Assembly: GCA_009761415.1 (NCBI GenBank)
Contig: QUOL01000001.1
Coordinates: forward strand, 2,046,001-2,110,000
Direction: 5' to 3'
From: Sarcomyxa edulis
Taxonomy: Eukaryota; Basidiomycota; Agaricomycetes; Agaricales; Mycenaceae
DNA length: 64,000 nucleotides
Shown: piece by piece, positions 12,643-24,278 of the stretch
Layout: each line of letters starts with the position of its first letter
Numbering within the stretch: position 1 is the stretch's first letter
Position numbers and translations under genes: made by a program
The notes under the pieces: generated by a model
The model's input: the letters and a program-made list of their open reading frames with translations, nothing else
What the model was told of the DNA's origin: nothing
Databases searched by the model: none

Positions 12643-14045
12643 TGTGGAGACGGAGACGGAGGTGGAAGTAGCGAACTACCACCAGGCCTAGGTGGTGCTG
12701 GTGCTGGTAGTGGCAAGTGAGGCTCTGCAAGCTGCAAGTGAGTGTGAGGGTGGATGTTGATGGTCACAAGCAGAGCGTCTAAGTTGTGTTGTGAGCAACT
12801 TAAATTATCAGATAAAGAGCCAAGGCGCGATTGGTAACAAACAAATTATAAATGCTCCGCGGCCGATGGACGTCCGAACGAAATCAGGGCAGACAAGTAG
12901 ATAGCAGGCAGTAGATAACAGGATAGCAGGATAGCAGTAACTACTAGTAACTAGCTGTAGGCCGGTACGATGGTGCACTTCAGAGTGGCACATGGCATCC
13001 TGGACCTGAATAGGAGAATGCAGATGATTGTTACCTTACTTGTTAAGGTCCCACAACCTGGAAAGTCTTGCCAAAACCAAATAAGCCAAATATAACTTGC
13101 ACTGCCACCTTACACTGAGCTGTACACGTCGATACCTCGCCCGAGATCTCCGCTCTGTACCTGTGTCCCTTTGTATGGTCGTGCTTTTCCGGAGCCCGAA
13201 AAATGAAAGGGGGTTTAAAGTGTATCTGCACTTTTCAAAGCCCTCTTGAAAGTTCATTCACATTGCTATATATCCTTATACACTATATTGAGAATCTCAT
13301 GTTACTGAAAACTTGTTTCGTTGGCAGAAAAACCGTTCAAGGCTGCGGTGGCGGTACAAATCGGTTGAGCGCAAATAAATCTGCGCAGCCACGCCGCCAA
13401 CTCTCCGACTCGGAGTCGCTTTGGAGTCGCTGCCAATTCTTTTCGTCGTAGTGCGGACTCTTTGGAGATCTTGTAGGGCCCATTGCACAGAAGCAATTGG
13501 GTGGGACTCGTTGGCGGAAGAGGGTGGCTTGTTATCTCTCTTGGCTGTCCACGAGAAGCAGTAAATTTGGAGACTCACAGGTGGTCGCGCTGACCTGGTG
13601 TGTAATCAATATTCGGGGCCTGCATACTGTCCATTGGGTGAATTTGAGAGCCTAGTACAGTTATTCTAGATCTCTCAACGAGTGTGTCCGGGAACGTGTC
13701 GGTACCAAGTAAGGTTTGGGTCGACGCTTGCGCCGGCACCTAGTGGTACAACTCTCTCGCCGGAAAATTGCCGTTCAAAAACTCAAAAATTTGCTTCAGA
13801 TTGAAAATTTACAGCAAAAGTTTGCAAAAGTTTCTCTAATTGAATGCACAACTGGGGTCATCTTGGCGGTGCAGCAGAAAGTAACCCTGGAAGACCTAGA
13901 AGTGAGCTTGAGCTGAGCCACTGACGAGCCGACTGTTGTGGTTTGTTTTGCAACAGCTTTACCTTTTTTCATCGCTGCTCACCGTCTGTCACAACGAGCA
14001 ACAGCATCTACTCACTTTCACCTCACCTCACCCTCACCAGCCAGC
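12643..14045. other. 1.4-kb divergent intergenic region (zinc transporter / eIF3h)
   Basis: No gene supported. It contains both 5' regions. Near 12885-12960 there is a patch of short direct repeats (AGATAGCAGG / AGGATAGCAG, ACTACTAGTAACTAG). The stop-rich frames around 13036-13600 show no recognisable protein. Sequence just before 14046 is pyrimidine-rich and probably the eIF3h leader. Confidence 0.45.
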
Positions 14046-15342
14046 ATGGCCGCAACTATGGCAGCCGCCCTCGCGGCTTCGTTGCCTGCACCCACAGCCA
14101 ACATCACCCCCGCAACCCCATCACATGATGCAATCCCAGCCTCCATGGCAAAAGTCATCGACATCGAAGCCGACATCCCTCTATCAGAAGTCCAGCTAGA
14201 CGCGTTGGTCGTCACAAAAATCATCAAACACGGCCGTGAAGCACCCTCCAGCACAGCTCATGGTCTGCTGCTGGGTCTTGATCTCGATGGTACACTTGAA
14301 GTTTCAAACTCGTTTCCGCTACCACACCATAGTGGTGATGATGATGACAAGTCGAACAAGTCTATCGGTGAGTTGCCATGCCCCAGTGTGATAGCTTTGG
14401 CTAATCCCGTTATAGCACGGTATCAGGCATCCATGCTACGATCGTTGAAGGAAGTTCAGGCAGACGATAGCGTTATTGGGTTCTACCAAGCTACCACCCT
14501 CGGCGCATTCTTCAACCAAACTCTCATTGATACTCAAGCTATTCATCAGGAAAAGCTGAGACACGGTGGTATCGTCATTGTACACGGTGCGCAAGCCAGC
14601 CAAGTAGTCCTTGTTTCTATTGCCGCTCACCAAGCCCACTAGACCTGTCTCAGACCGCCCGAGGGAATGCCTCGTTCCGCGCATTCAGACTGACGACTGC
14701 CTTTTTGGACGCGTACAAAAAATCAAACTTTAGTACTACGAGGTTAGTCTCTGCATTGCTTCTTGTACGTGTACAGTACTAAGGAGTATGACGCCATGCA
14801 GTCTGGTTCAGCACCGTCTCACATTTTCTTCCATTTTGGAGGAAGTACCCCTTAAAATCCGAACGAACCCTCTGCTCGCGTCTTTCCTGGGTGCCTTGAC
14901 GGAACCCAACCGAACACCACTTACAGACACGACCCCTGAACTGGCGACGACGTCGGCACTTCCACCGTCCTTCTCCACTCTTGACCTCGGGAGTGCAGGA
15001 CTGACGAAGAACCTGGAACAGATAGTAGAAGCGATTGACAATTACCGGACCGAGGAAGGTAACCTTGCGTACCTTTCACGGCAGATTGCACGAGAGAGGG
15101 CACGAGCGGACAACTATGTTGCTAAGCGGAAAGAAGAAAGCGCAGCACGGGTTGCACAGGGACTTGCGCCGCTTCCTGAAGAGGATGTGGCTCGGTTGTT
15201 CAAGATACCAGCAGAACCGAGTCGGTTGGAGAGTATGTTGTTGTTGGGGCAGATTGACGGGTATGCAAAGAGCCTTGCTGGTACGGCGAGTACGGGGTTG
15301 GTAAAAATGTATGCCGCCAAGGCCAGTTCCGGTGTCGTGTAG
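14046..15342 (+). CDS. EIF3H: Translation initiation factor eIF3 subunit H
   Basis: About 377 residues; non-core subunit of eIF3, which helps the 40S subunit recruit mRNA. Exons 14046..14367, 14416..14586, 14643..14742, 14802..15342. After an Ala-rich N-terminus, residues about 45-180 form an MPN domain (VQLDALVVTKIIKHG, HGLLLGLDLDGTLEVSNSFP, GFYQATTLGAFFNQ) without the His-x-His of active JAMM proteases, as expected for eIF3h. The C-terminal part (TKNLEQIVEAIDNYRTEEGN, YLSRQIARERARADNYVAKR) is helical and typical of the subunit. An in-frame ATG lies upstream at 13938, but the 14046 start follows a pyrimidine-rich leader and gives the usual short Ala-rich N-terminus. Confidence 0.92.
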
Positions 15343-15510
15343 TCCATTGTAATGAATGGTATTGTGACATACCATCGTTGTTTTGGGGTTGCGATGAATG
15401 AATTAAAAACGCGCCAAAAACGTTGAGCAGTACAAACACGTGACAACAAACCCTGATAATTTTCGATTGGGCCTTGTGTGTTTCCACGTTCGAGGTATCC
15501 TTCCCTTTCC

Positions 15511-15518
15511 TATAAAAT
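15511..15518 (+). promoter_or_regulatory. TATA box of the secreted DPBB gene
   Basis: TATAAAAT lies 100 bp upstream of the ATG at 15611 and is followed by a long pyrimidine-rich leader. Position and sequence fit a fungal core promoter. Confidence 0.55.
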
Positions 15519-15610
15519 AAATCACTTTCTTTTACATCTCCCTCCGTACAAGTATCCCTTCGTACAACACCCCCACCACTCCCACCACCCTCATTCCCTT
15601 AAGCCTCGCC

Positions 15611-16806
15611 ATGTTCACCACATACCTCGTCTTCGCACTTTCTCTTACCGCTTCCACCTCCGCCCTCGTCACCCCCCACGCACCTCGTAACGCACACACC
15701 CACCACGCTATTGCAGCACGTGTAGCTTCACCCGTACCCGTCGCTCCCCTCGTCACAAAGAAATCCCTCCGCAAACGATGTGTAGCCCGCAATAGCACGG
15801 CTTCCGTCTCTTCCATCCTTTCCTCCGTCGTCGCTTCATCAACACCCACCGTCGTCAACGTCGCACCAGTACCTGTCATTTCTTCCACAGAGGCAGCTCC
15901 TACTACAAGCACCAAGACCAAGGCAGCAACCACGTCTACAAAGGCAGCCACAACATCTACCAAAGCAGCTGCGACGTCTACAAAAACAACCGTCTCGTCT
16001 ACAAAGGTAGCTGCTACTTCTACTGAGGCAACTCCTACATCTACTAAAGTCGAAACTTCGACCCTTCTCGTTCCTTCTACCACTCATACCACTACTAAAC
16101 ATTCCACTACTGAAACTCCAACTACGACTCAAATCCCGACCACCTCAACTACCACACATACCCCAACTACAACACAAACTCCAACTACAACAACAAAACA
16201 TACTTCAACTTCATCTTCCACTTCTACAACCGCTGCTACCAAGACCACGGCTGCCAGCAGCAGCAGCAGTACCGAGCCCAGTTTCATGATTGGAACTCAG
16301 ACTGGCCAAGGTACGTTCCTGAATCTCCTTCGCGTCATCTTTCTTCCATATTGAACTTTTCGCGTTGTATTCAAGGAACATACTACGGTACTGGATTGGG
16401 TGCATGCGGTATCACCAACAGTGATACCGACTATATCGCCGCAGCTTCCGAGCTCTTGTTCGATACTTTCCCGTACGTCATTTGATATACATCGAACAAA
16501 GAAACATCGCACTGACCCTCTCTACAGTGGATACAACGGCTTGAACCCCAACAACAACCCCATCTGCGGTTTGAAAGTCAAGGCTACCTGTACGTCCCTC
16601 CCACTAACTTTTTTTCGAAATGATCTGCATCCAACTAACGTCTATTCCATTCTATCACAGACGAAGGCAAGAGCGTCACCGTAGCCATCACAGATCGTTG
16701 CACAGCATGTGCCATCACCGATCTTGATTTCTCACCTACCGCGTTCAATCAAATCGCTGATCCTGCTGTTGGTCGTATCTCCGGGATGACTTGGGTTTGG
16801 GTTTAA
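15611..16806 (+). CDS. Secreted Ser/Thr-rich protein with double-psi beta-barrel (barwin/expansin-like) domain
   Basis: About 334 residues. Exons 15611..16310, 16376..16472, 16528..16589, 16661..16806. Residues 1-19 are a signal peptide (MFTTYLVFALSLTASTSA). Residues about 60-225 are a Thr/Ser/Ala/Lys mucin-like region with repeats of TTSTKAA and TTTQTPTT type, probably O-mannosylated. The C-terminal 110 residues (GTYYGTGLGACGITNSD, NPNNNPICGLKVKATYEGK, VTVAITDRCTACAITDLDFS) form an RlpA/barwin-like double-psi beta-barrel with paired cysteines. Such fungal proteins act at the cell wall or as expansin-like carbohydrate-binding proteins; none has a proven enzyme activity that I can infer here. 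No GPI signal is visible at the C-terminus. Confidence 0.85.
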
Positions 16807-17598
16807 AACGTTAACGTTAAAGTGCCCAGACACGGGTTGAGTGCCCAGACCTAGACACACCCACATTCACTTTCGACGACGCCGACGACGCCGCCACCCA
16901 CCCCCACGTTCTTCACTTTTTAAACGGGTTTTATTGTTTATCTGTTTTATTATCTGTTATCCCATCTCATCTCATCTACCTACGCACGTTACCGGCCCTC
17001 GACGCCAGAGGCGTTCTATTCTCTTTAATCCCTTTGCGTGCATTGGGGTTTTTGGATAGCTAGGAGGGTTATTATCCATCGTTGACAACTACTATTACTA
17101 TTACTACATCTGCGTTGTGGTCTGGTCTGGTTTTTTGTTGTTGTTGTTGTTTTTCGGGCTTGCTCGTTACAACTTGCTACCGCTGGTTATCGTAGGCGTT
17201 ATTAAATACTGTGTTTCCCTGGAATAGAATATAAAGGAAATAAAGAATTCTTAGACTTGGACGTGGACTGGAAGGTGATCTTAGACGGGCGGATTGACGT
17301 CGACAAGGGAAGAATCGATGACATGCAGCTCGAGGGCCAGAACTAAGACATGCAAGGGCCTGCAAGGGCCAGGGCTGAGACATCGTTGCTACACGTGCAC
17401 GTCTCACTCAGAGGCATGTCATTGTCAAGAATGGACACAGACGGTCAAGTCTTAGTCTATACCGCGTGTCATCCATCCATCCATCCATCCATTGTGTGTG
17501 TGATGTATGTAGATAGTAGGAATGTAGCAGGAATGTAACAAGGACATGCATATGCAAGCGAGCAGATCAGATTCAGACTGAGATAATCATAATTATAA
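16807..17598. other. Convergent intergenic region with simple repeats
   Basis: 3' flanks of the DPBB gene and of Ipi1. It holds several microsatellite-like tracts: (GAC/GCC)n near 16877, (ACT ATT)n near 17090, (TTG)n near 17136, a duplicated TGCAAGGGCC near 17350, and (CATC)n near 17470. No gene seen. Confidence 0.55.
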
Positions 17599-20500
17599 TC
17601 ACCGCGTCACCGTCGCCGTCGCCGTCTTTAGGTGTGACCAATACGCCTGCTCTTGTGCAGTGGAAGTGGAACCCCCCACCGCGTGATCGACAGCGGCTTC
17701 TAATGCATCATCGCCCTGACCATGCTGCCTAGACGAAGCAAGGGCAAGGATAGTAGCGCTGACATCCAGCGCTAGCCTGCGTAAACTCGACGAGTGCGAG
17801 GGTGGTAATCTCGTAAACGGACCAGGGAGTTGTCCGCGGGTAGGATGCGTGACGCGGAAGAACGGGATGAGCCGTGATTTGAGTGAGGTTAGAGTCTAAA
17901 ATACAGGACGGGACACCGGGTGAGGTCATGAATAAGAGGGGAGACCGGGGTATGTTATGCGTGTGTCACTTACCTCGGAGGTTATTATACTTGATTTACG
18001 TTGTGATGCACGCAGTAGGAATCGGAGGATTATCTAAAAAAAAGATCACCGAGTAGAGTAGATGGTGTCAATGATTGGATTGTATCAAAAAAAGAAAGAC
18101 GATTTTGGTAACGTGGTAGCGGGGAACTCACTTCAGTCGTTGGCGGTGCAGTGGAACCAAGTTCCCAGAGAGTCTGAGGGAGATGGTTGATCCAGTCACT
18201 GAAGGCCCCATTTTCCGCCACGTTCCGTCCTGCTCTGAAGTTTCCATGGTATTGTGACTCGGCCTCGAGCTATAAGACGAGACATAAACATGGAATTGAA
18301 TGAATGACTGGATAAACAACGAGGGGGAGGGGGGGCGTGCGGAACGGAGATAACGTACGAGGACCAAAAGTGCGACAAACTCCGTCGTCAATCTTTTTAG
18401 TGCCGATTTCGAAGATGCCTTGGTCGCGTGTTCGACTGTAGCTTGTAAGACGTTACTCGACAGCTCTTGTCGGCCTACAGCCGAGCTGTTGATCAATGAC
18501 CATATGGTAGGTAGGAGGGAGATATAAACGGCTGGCGTCAATGCACGTCCTAATTGAGACGACGACGAAGCAGCAGCAGCAGATTCCCCACGAAGGAGCT
18601 GAATCACATATTCGCTGACTCGGGTTATTTGAATCGACAGGTTAGATTGTGATTTTGTATTTTGGAGTCCACCACCACCGTTTTGGGGTTGCCTGGCTTT
18701 TGCTTTTGCTTTTCCTCGGCGGTTCGCGCGAGTAGTGTGGTTTGAGGATTGGATTTCCGACGCGAGGACGAGAAGGGAGGTTAGTTCGCAAAAGTTTAGA
18801 TTAAGGTCTTGGAAGGCTTGTTCGAGCTGGTGTGCGATATTTCAGGATCATTTGGAACGACACGAGGAAGCCTGACGAGACGAAAGCATACCTTGATATC
18901 ACGACCTCCGCTGAGTCTGAATGGGAAATATGGGGTCATGTATCCGAGAATGGCTTGGAGGTCTTCGTAAGCCAAGTCCAATCCGGATGTCTATTGAGAT
19001 GTATTAGTGTCGAGAAGTACGAGACGCAGTAGATATGGACTTGCTGAGATCGATTCAGGACCGGACATGATGACTCCATACAAGCTGCGAGTGATTTCTG
19101 CAACTGCGATAATTAGTTTCACTTCCACCTCGGGTGGGTTTCCGCTCGGAGAGAACACAGTAGGAGCACAATCTAGAAATGTAGATATCAGTGTAGAGTG
19201 TAGCGTCCGTGCTAGATGCTGGAACATTGTTAATGACTAGAGACAGACGCAATGGAGGTTTCACTTACTGCTACAAAGGTGACGTCGACATGATGAGAAG
19301 CATCTGCCTCTGCAAGACCACCGTTAACATTGACCACGTCTGAGAGTTGTTGGAGCGTCCAATGACTATCATATGGCGTGCTGGAGAGTTTGTAATTTTG
19401 GATGAACTCGTCATCTCCAGTTTCCGGGTCTACCTGTGACGTCCAGCAGCGGCTGGACGAGGTATTTTCAGATGGCGGATGGAGGAGTTGTTCGAATACG
19501 TTGTAAGCATCTGCAGTCTCGAACGACGAGGCAAGATACCAGGAAGGAATAGAGGTGGAGGTCGGATTCACAGATGGATCGAGGGATGTACTGCGTGGTG
19601 ATGATAATGCGTGTTGAAGGAAGGAAGATAATGATTGAAGAACGATGAGTTTAGACTGTAAGATAGATTAGTGGTCTCGGTCGTGAGAGGACAAGTGCGA
19701 GAAACATACCCCAGGAGTCAAGACTACACTCGCAGTCGAGGTAGCTTTCATCGGACCTACGGAGAAAACTCAGTATTACATTTACAGGCGAGTATATGAA
19801 TGCCCTACCGTCTGTTTCACCACCAAATTTGGTGCCTGCGTTCAAAATCCCGAGGTAACCCTCCAGAATTCGACTTCCATGTCCGCCACTGGCCTCACTC
19901 CATGATGCTACGACAGCTTCTGGTATATATTCCAGAAAGAGATTCAGAAACCGGATAGCGTCCACGCGGATTTCGGGAAATATGTGCGTTTGAGCCGATG
20001 TCGTGAAAAGCAGCAGTAACGGGGAATGCGGTACCAGACTTTCCTATATAACGTTTTAGACATCGAGAGTAGGTCAATACAGAGCAGGTCTCACGTGTGG
20101 TATTTGTGGTAGGAGCCACGTAAAGAATGCCAGTAATACTTTGCGTACGCTTGCATCCTGGAGTAGAATTGAGAATATGGACATCGATGATTTAGAACAC
20201 GGCTCACCTCGTCACCTATTATCCTCACGCATGTGTTGATTAGGATAGTCAATCCTGAATCTAGAAGCTCTCGATGGCCGTCTATCAATTCACGAAGGCC
20301 CAATATAGCGTCTGTTGGCAAAGTCAGGTATGGAAAAGGATATACATTCGTAGAGGACATACCTTTACGAGCTCCAGCATTGTGATGTTTTATGTGCGCA
20401 ATGAGATCCTCAAAGGTGAGTCTCCTTTTAGTTGTTGGGGCAGAATCATCTTTCTCCACCGCGATGGACTGTGTCGGTAGAGCGATGGCTGTTATACATA

Positions 20501-20713
20501 TTATAGTTTTCTGCCCCTGATACAAAGGAATGCAACGTACATCGAGCTTTGAAGGACGTATCTATGGCATTGGTGGCTGCCTTCTTCCCTTTTCCTAGCT
20601 TGAGTTTTGCTTTCTGAAAGTTCCATAAGAATACTCCTGATACAACGGTGCGTTCAGCTGCATACCGAAAAATCTGCTGCCTTGGCCTTTCTTTTCTTCG
20701 CGCTCTTGGGCAT
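17599..20713 (-). CDS. IPI1: Pre-rRNA-processing protein Ipi1 (TEX10 family)
   Basis: About 780 residues; component of the Rix1 complex that matures 60S pre-ribosomes and ITS2 in the nucleus. Exons high to low: 20666..20713, 20541..20613, 20363..20488, 20208..20311, 20095..20157, 19809..20043, 19710..19756, 19269..19655, about 19021..19218, 18892..18990, 18359..18826, 18132..18269, 17974..18033, 17599..17895. The Lys-rich start MPKSAKKRKAKAADFSK and the helical repeats (TFEDLIAHIKHHNAGARKD, DASVRKVLLAFFTWLLPQIP, IRVDAIRFLNLFLEYIPE) are Ipi1 hallmarks. It is much longer than yeast Ipi1 (334 aa) and closer to animal TEX10. The junction of exons 9 and 10 is doubtful: the in-frame solution needs a 30-nt intron (18991-19020). 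Confidence 0.85.
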
Positions 20714-21373
20714 AGGATTTTAGTGGTTGGCTAGTGTCTGGTTGATTCCACTTCTTATAAGGTTCTGTCGAAGGGATCTAGAAAACGCCAGGTAGTTCAA
20801 TGCAGCAGCTTGTAGTGACTTTCTCTCGGTCCAATTTGTCGAGATCGCTAAAAATGAAATTGCACGTGCAGAGCGCGTCGCCACACACCAACAAATTTTG
20901 TCGCGTGCAAATTCCAATCGCTCGTTGATCGCGACGCAATCAAGACTCCTCCATGGCCAGACGACATATGAATGAAACTAGCTAGCATCCGGAGCCTCTG
21001 ATACCTATCGCTCGAAATCATTCCTAATTCTATGCGCACTATCTCCATGTGACGGTTGGAAAACCATGTCTCATGCCACGCTCTACCGGCGACAATCACT
21101 TATACGATTATCCGAGTTGGTTGACTGTGCCAGCAGCTCGAAAGGCCATCAGCGGACCGAAAACTACTTGTGCATGCTTCAAGAGAATCATCTGATCATC
21201 TACAGCGGTCCTCCAGCTTCCTGCCTCTCGGTACAGTCAAGTCAAGGTCTTCTGCACTTGTCCGACAATCCACCGAAGAATTTCTTCGGATTGACGATAG
21301 AGTTGGATACAAGCCTCCTATATAGACTGCAGTCCATCAGCTTGAGTATACTCTGGACATTTCTCCGAGCAAA
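20714..21373. other. Divergent intergenic region (Ipi1 / GH5)
   Basis: Holds the promoters of Ipi1 (minus) and the mannanase (plus). No gene seen; the short open frames on both strands lack family features. The mannanase TATA-like element is annotated separately. Confidence 0.5.
21319..21325 (+). promoter_or_regulatory. TATA-like element of the GH5 mannanase gene
   Basis: TATATAG lies 55 bp before the ATG at 21374, a plausible core promoter position for a regulated secreted hydrolase. Confidence 0.45.
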
Positions 21374-23655
21374 ATGATGTTTTTGTCTTGGCTTTTGATG
21401 CTGCTTGGTCTTGCACCCCTCTGCCTCTCGGCACGATCTGGATTCGTCTCTACCAACGGTGGCTCATTTGAGTTGGACGGAAGGCCTTTTGTGAGTATGT
21501 ACTGACGCTTGATACGCACTCACCGACCTTGTGGTATACTATCAGGCTTTCGTTGGTGCGAACTCATATTGGCTCCCCCTTCTTACTTCCCAAGACGACG
21601 TGGAGGCAACTTTTAAGTCAATGCAATCTGCAGGAATCAAAGTTCTTCGCACTTGGGTAAGTCAGGAAACATATTTGTATGGAGCAGGCTCTCATGCAAC
21701 ATCATATGTAGGGCTTCAACGCTATCAATGGCTCCGAGCTTGCGGGTGCCGAGAAATCAGGTCTGACCTACTATCAGGTAATTATGCAAATACATACGGT
21801 CCTCCCATCAATAACTTTGCTTCAGGTTTGGAATGGAAGCGATTGGACTTTGAATGAAGGTCCCCAGGGCTTGCAACGACTGGACCATGTCATTGACACA
21901 GCTGCTAAACATGATATCAGAATCATTCTGACCTTCACAAACAATTGGTGCGTGTGTCTACGTGACTCATGTATTGCGGAACGATTACAACTCGCGGGAT
22001 AGGGTTGGATACGGGGTTAGTAAATGATCATCCGTCTAAAAAGCCCTGTACTCACGAAGGATCAGGGCGCCGAACTCTACATCAATTGGATCGCTGGTGC
22101 TGGCAATACTCACGACGTTTTTTATACGGACCCCAGGATCATTTCTTCATATCGTGAGCAATAACCAGTTCTCTTCTGCATATGTGTTAATTGTTTCTGG
22201 CCTTAGAACGTTATGTCCGGACGATAGTCAATCGTTACAAGGATTCCTCATCCATATTTGCATGGGAACTCATGAACGAGGCTCGTTGCTTGGGCGATCT
22301 TCCTGCAGGACCAGCTTGTGCTCCTGGTACCGGACTGCTGACTAAGTGGTATGAGCAGCAGTCCGATTTTGTTCGAAACATGTACGTACAGTATACTGTT
22401 CAGACCACTTCGTGTCCTGAACGCGTGCTAGAGACCCGGACCACATGATAACCACGGGAGGCGAAGGACAATTCTCTTGGTCTCATCCTGCGGAATAGTG
22501 CGTCAATTTTGCATTCGAAGACGTCCTGTGTTATTTATGGTAATCTATAGTTGGTTCGACGGAACGCTCGTAAGTGATTACAACTTCAACGGACAAGGTT
22601 CGTTTACCGCTCTATCCATCATTCCTCTACCTCTATCTGACTTGGGTAAACCAGCGGGAGAAGACTTCGAGGGAGCTCTGAGTCTCAAGAATATCGATTT
22701 TGGTGTATATGTGAGTCTCATGAGACTGAAGCATTTCTATCTGTCTCAAAGATAGCCAGCATATGTACCCTCAAACTTGGTGCGTTCTACACAAAACCTT
22801 AGTTGCATGGGTTCTGTCCCCTAAATAACCTTTTCACAGGTACCCAGAGCTCGTACGCCATTGCCGTTTTCTCGGTGATTAGAACTCAAGTATATTGGTG
22901 AGGTCAGGATGCCCCAGGCTCTAATTTCTCCGTCGAAGACTGGGGGCTTTTTTGGATGGACACTCACGTCACCGGTGAGCCAACAATGTCTCTACTTCCA
23001 TTTATGAGTCTTACTATTATCCCTCCAGCGGCTAAGAAGATAGGAAAACCTTTGGTTTTGGAAGAGTTTGGTGTCACTGGTCTCAGTGGGTCCTCGTATT
23101 CACCGGTCGAACCATCATTCACAGTTCTCCTCAGCGAACAAATCGGAGATCTATCCGGTATGGGTAGCGAATGCTTTGGATACTGGGCACGCGTGAGTTC
23201 ATGGGTATTCTGATCTATATGTTCCGTGCTTACGCCAGCTCAGCGGGTAAGATTGCTTTCTCTGTGGGTCTCCTCTTTGTCAACGCCATGTGATCTAGTA
23301 TAATGCCTTGGCAGTATGGCCAGTTAGGATTGACAGAGGACGGAGGAAATAGGTTGATCAAGTACGCCGACGCAGTCATAGCCGGGGTATGTATATTCTT
23401 GAATCATATACTATTTTCAACCTCAGGGACTAACTTCCACCGTTGAAGGCCTCACCAAACGATGGTTAGCACCTGTTATTTGTCTGAATCTACTTGTAAA
23501 TCTTATCGGAGGTCGTATCAGGTCTAGCGATCTACAAGAACCAATCCGCTGTATGGGACATATTCACGCAAGTGTCAAAGCCTGTTCCTCTCCTGCAATC
23601 CACTAATCTCCACCGTAGGAGCGCTGCCTTCGTACAGAGTACAAGATCCGGCTAA
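21374..23655 (+). CDS. Secreted endo-beta-1,4-mannanase, GH5 (subfamily 7 type)
   Basis: About 438 residues; cleaves mannan backbones of plant hemicellulose outside the cell. Residues 1-20 are a signal peptide. Nineteen exons: 21374..21490, 21546..21656, 21712..21777, 21826..21947, 22003..22015, 22066..22153, 22207..22381, 22432..22497, 22551..22597, 22655..22710, 22760..22779, 22840..22852, 22908..22974, 23029..23085, 23135..23192, 23244..23246, 23299..23386, 23449..23464, 23522..23655. The acid/base glutamate is in FAWELMNEARC (E197) and the nucleophile in PLVLEEFGVTG (E332/E333). Also seen: ITTGGEGQF, WFDGTLVSDYNFNG, NIDFGVY, IMPWQYGQLG. There is no carbohydrate-binding module. The exon of 3 nt at 23244 is the model that restores the AGIMPW order; skipping it loses only one Gly. 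The last exon reads through a weak possible intron. Confidence 0.88.
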
Positions 23656-23885
23656 ATAAAAAAATTGGCATATCTCTGTGCATCATAGTATCATAGGGAC
23701 ACGATTGCAGGCGGAATAAACGAAATCAATAAATGCTTCATCGCCAACGGTCCGTTCATTAAATTAAATATTATACAACCGCAGAGATCTTTTGCGTCTC
23801 GGTCGGTGTTAACTACGCCCATCTGCTAGGCATTTGTCAGTATCGTATTCAACACAAGAGGGGGGATCACCACCGACTGTCAGTG

Positions 23886-24278
23886 CTATGAATCACGAAA
23901 TAGATCTGTCACTGTAAGCCCCGCAAGTGGCGGTCGCCCGTGTGTGCAATTACCGGAGAAGACACTCGAAGTATTGCATTGTATATCCTGCCACGTCCTC
24001 ACCCTACGGGGTGGAGGATTGAAGATCAGATGAATTCTGAACCTCAATGTAGACAGCACCCACGATATCTGCGCCTTGCGCGCTTTCTGTTTAACGGTGT
24101 AACGGTATGTCGAGCCTGCGTTCAGCACCAACGAAACGCTCTCCTTCCCGTGGAGCAAAATCATCCCACCGCCGCTGCTGAAGCCGTCATCTCCGCGCAT
24201 CAGCTGGAGAGTTGCGGCGTCGAGCGAGTCGTTGGTAAACTCGAATAGTACCTCGAAAGGAACTGTGCTCGTCGGCAT
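23886..24278 (-). CDS. Small protein of an unnamed agaricomycete-type family (copy A)
   Basis: 110 residues from exons 24064..24278 and 23886..24003. The start at 24278 (MPTSTVPFEVLFEF) is chosen because the paralogue at 29906 begins the same way; an upstream in-frame ATG exists at 24323. The first exon reads like a beta-sandwich strand pattern: FEFTNDSLDAATLQLMRG, a Gly-rich loop, then KESVSLVLNAGSTYRYTVK. The second exon starts VRTWQDIQCNTSSVF. There is no signal peptide or membrane segment. The intron lies at the same place and phase as in the copy at 29906..30322. I do not recognise the function. Confidence 0.7.
   Translation of the reverse strand: MPTSTVPFEVLFEFTNDSLDAATLQLMRGDDGFSSGGGMILLHGKESVSLVLNAGSTYRYTVKQKARKAQISWVLSTLRFRIHLIFNPPPRRVRTWQDIQCNTSSVFSGNCTHGRPPLAGLTVTDLFRDS

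Noticed and set aside
13036..13600. Open frames between the zinc transporter and eIF3h
   Set aside because: Short, without family features, and interrupted in all frames when extended.
15532..16083. 183-codon minus-strand open frame
   Set aside because: It is the antisense of the Thr-rich repeat region of the secreted DPBB gene; low complexity keeps the opposite strand open.
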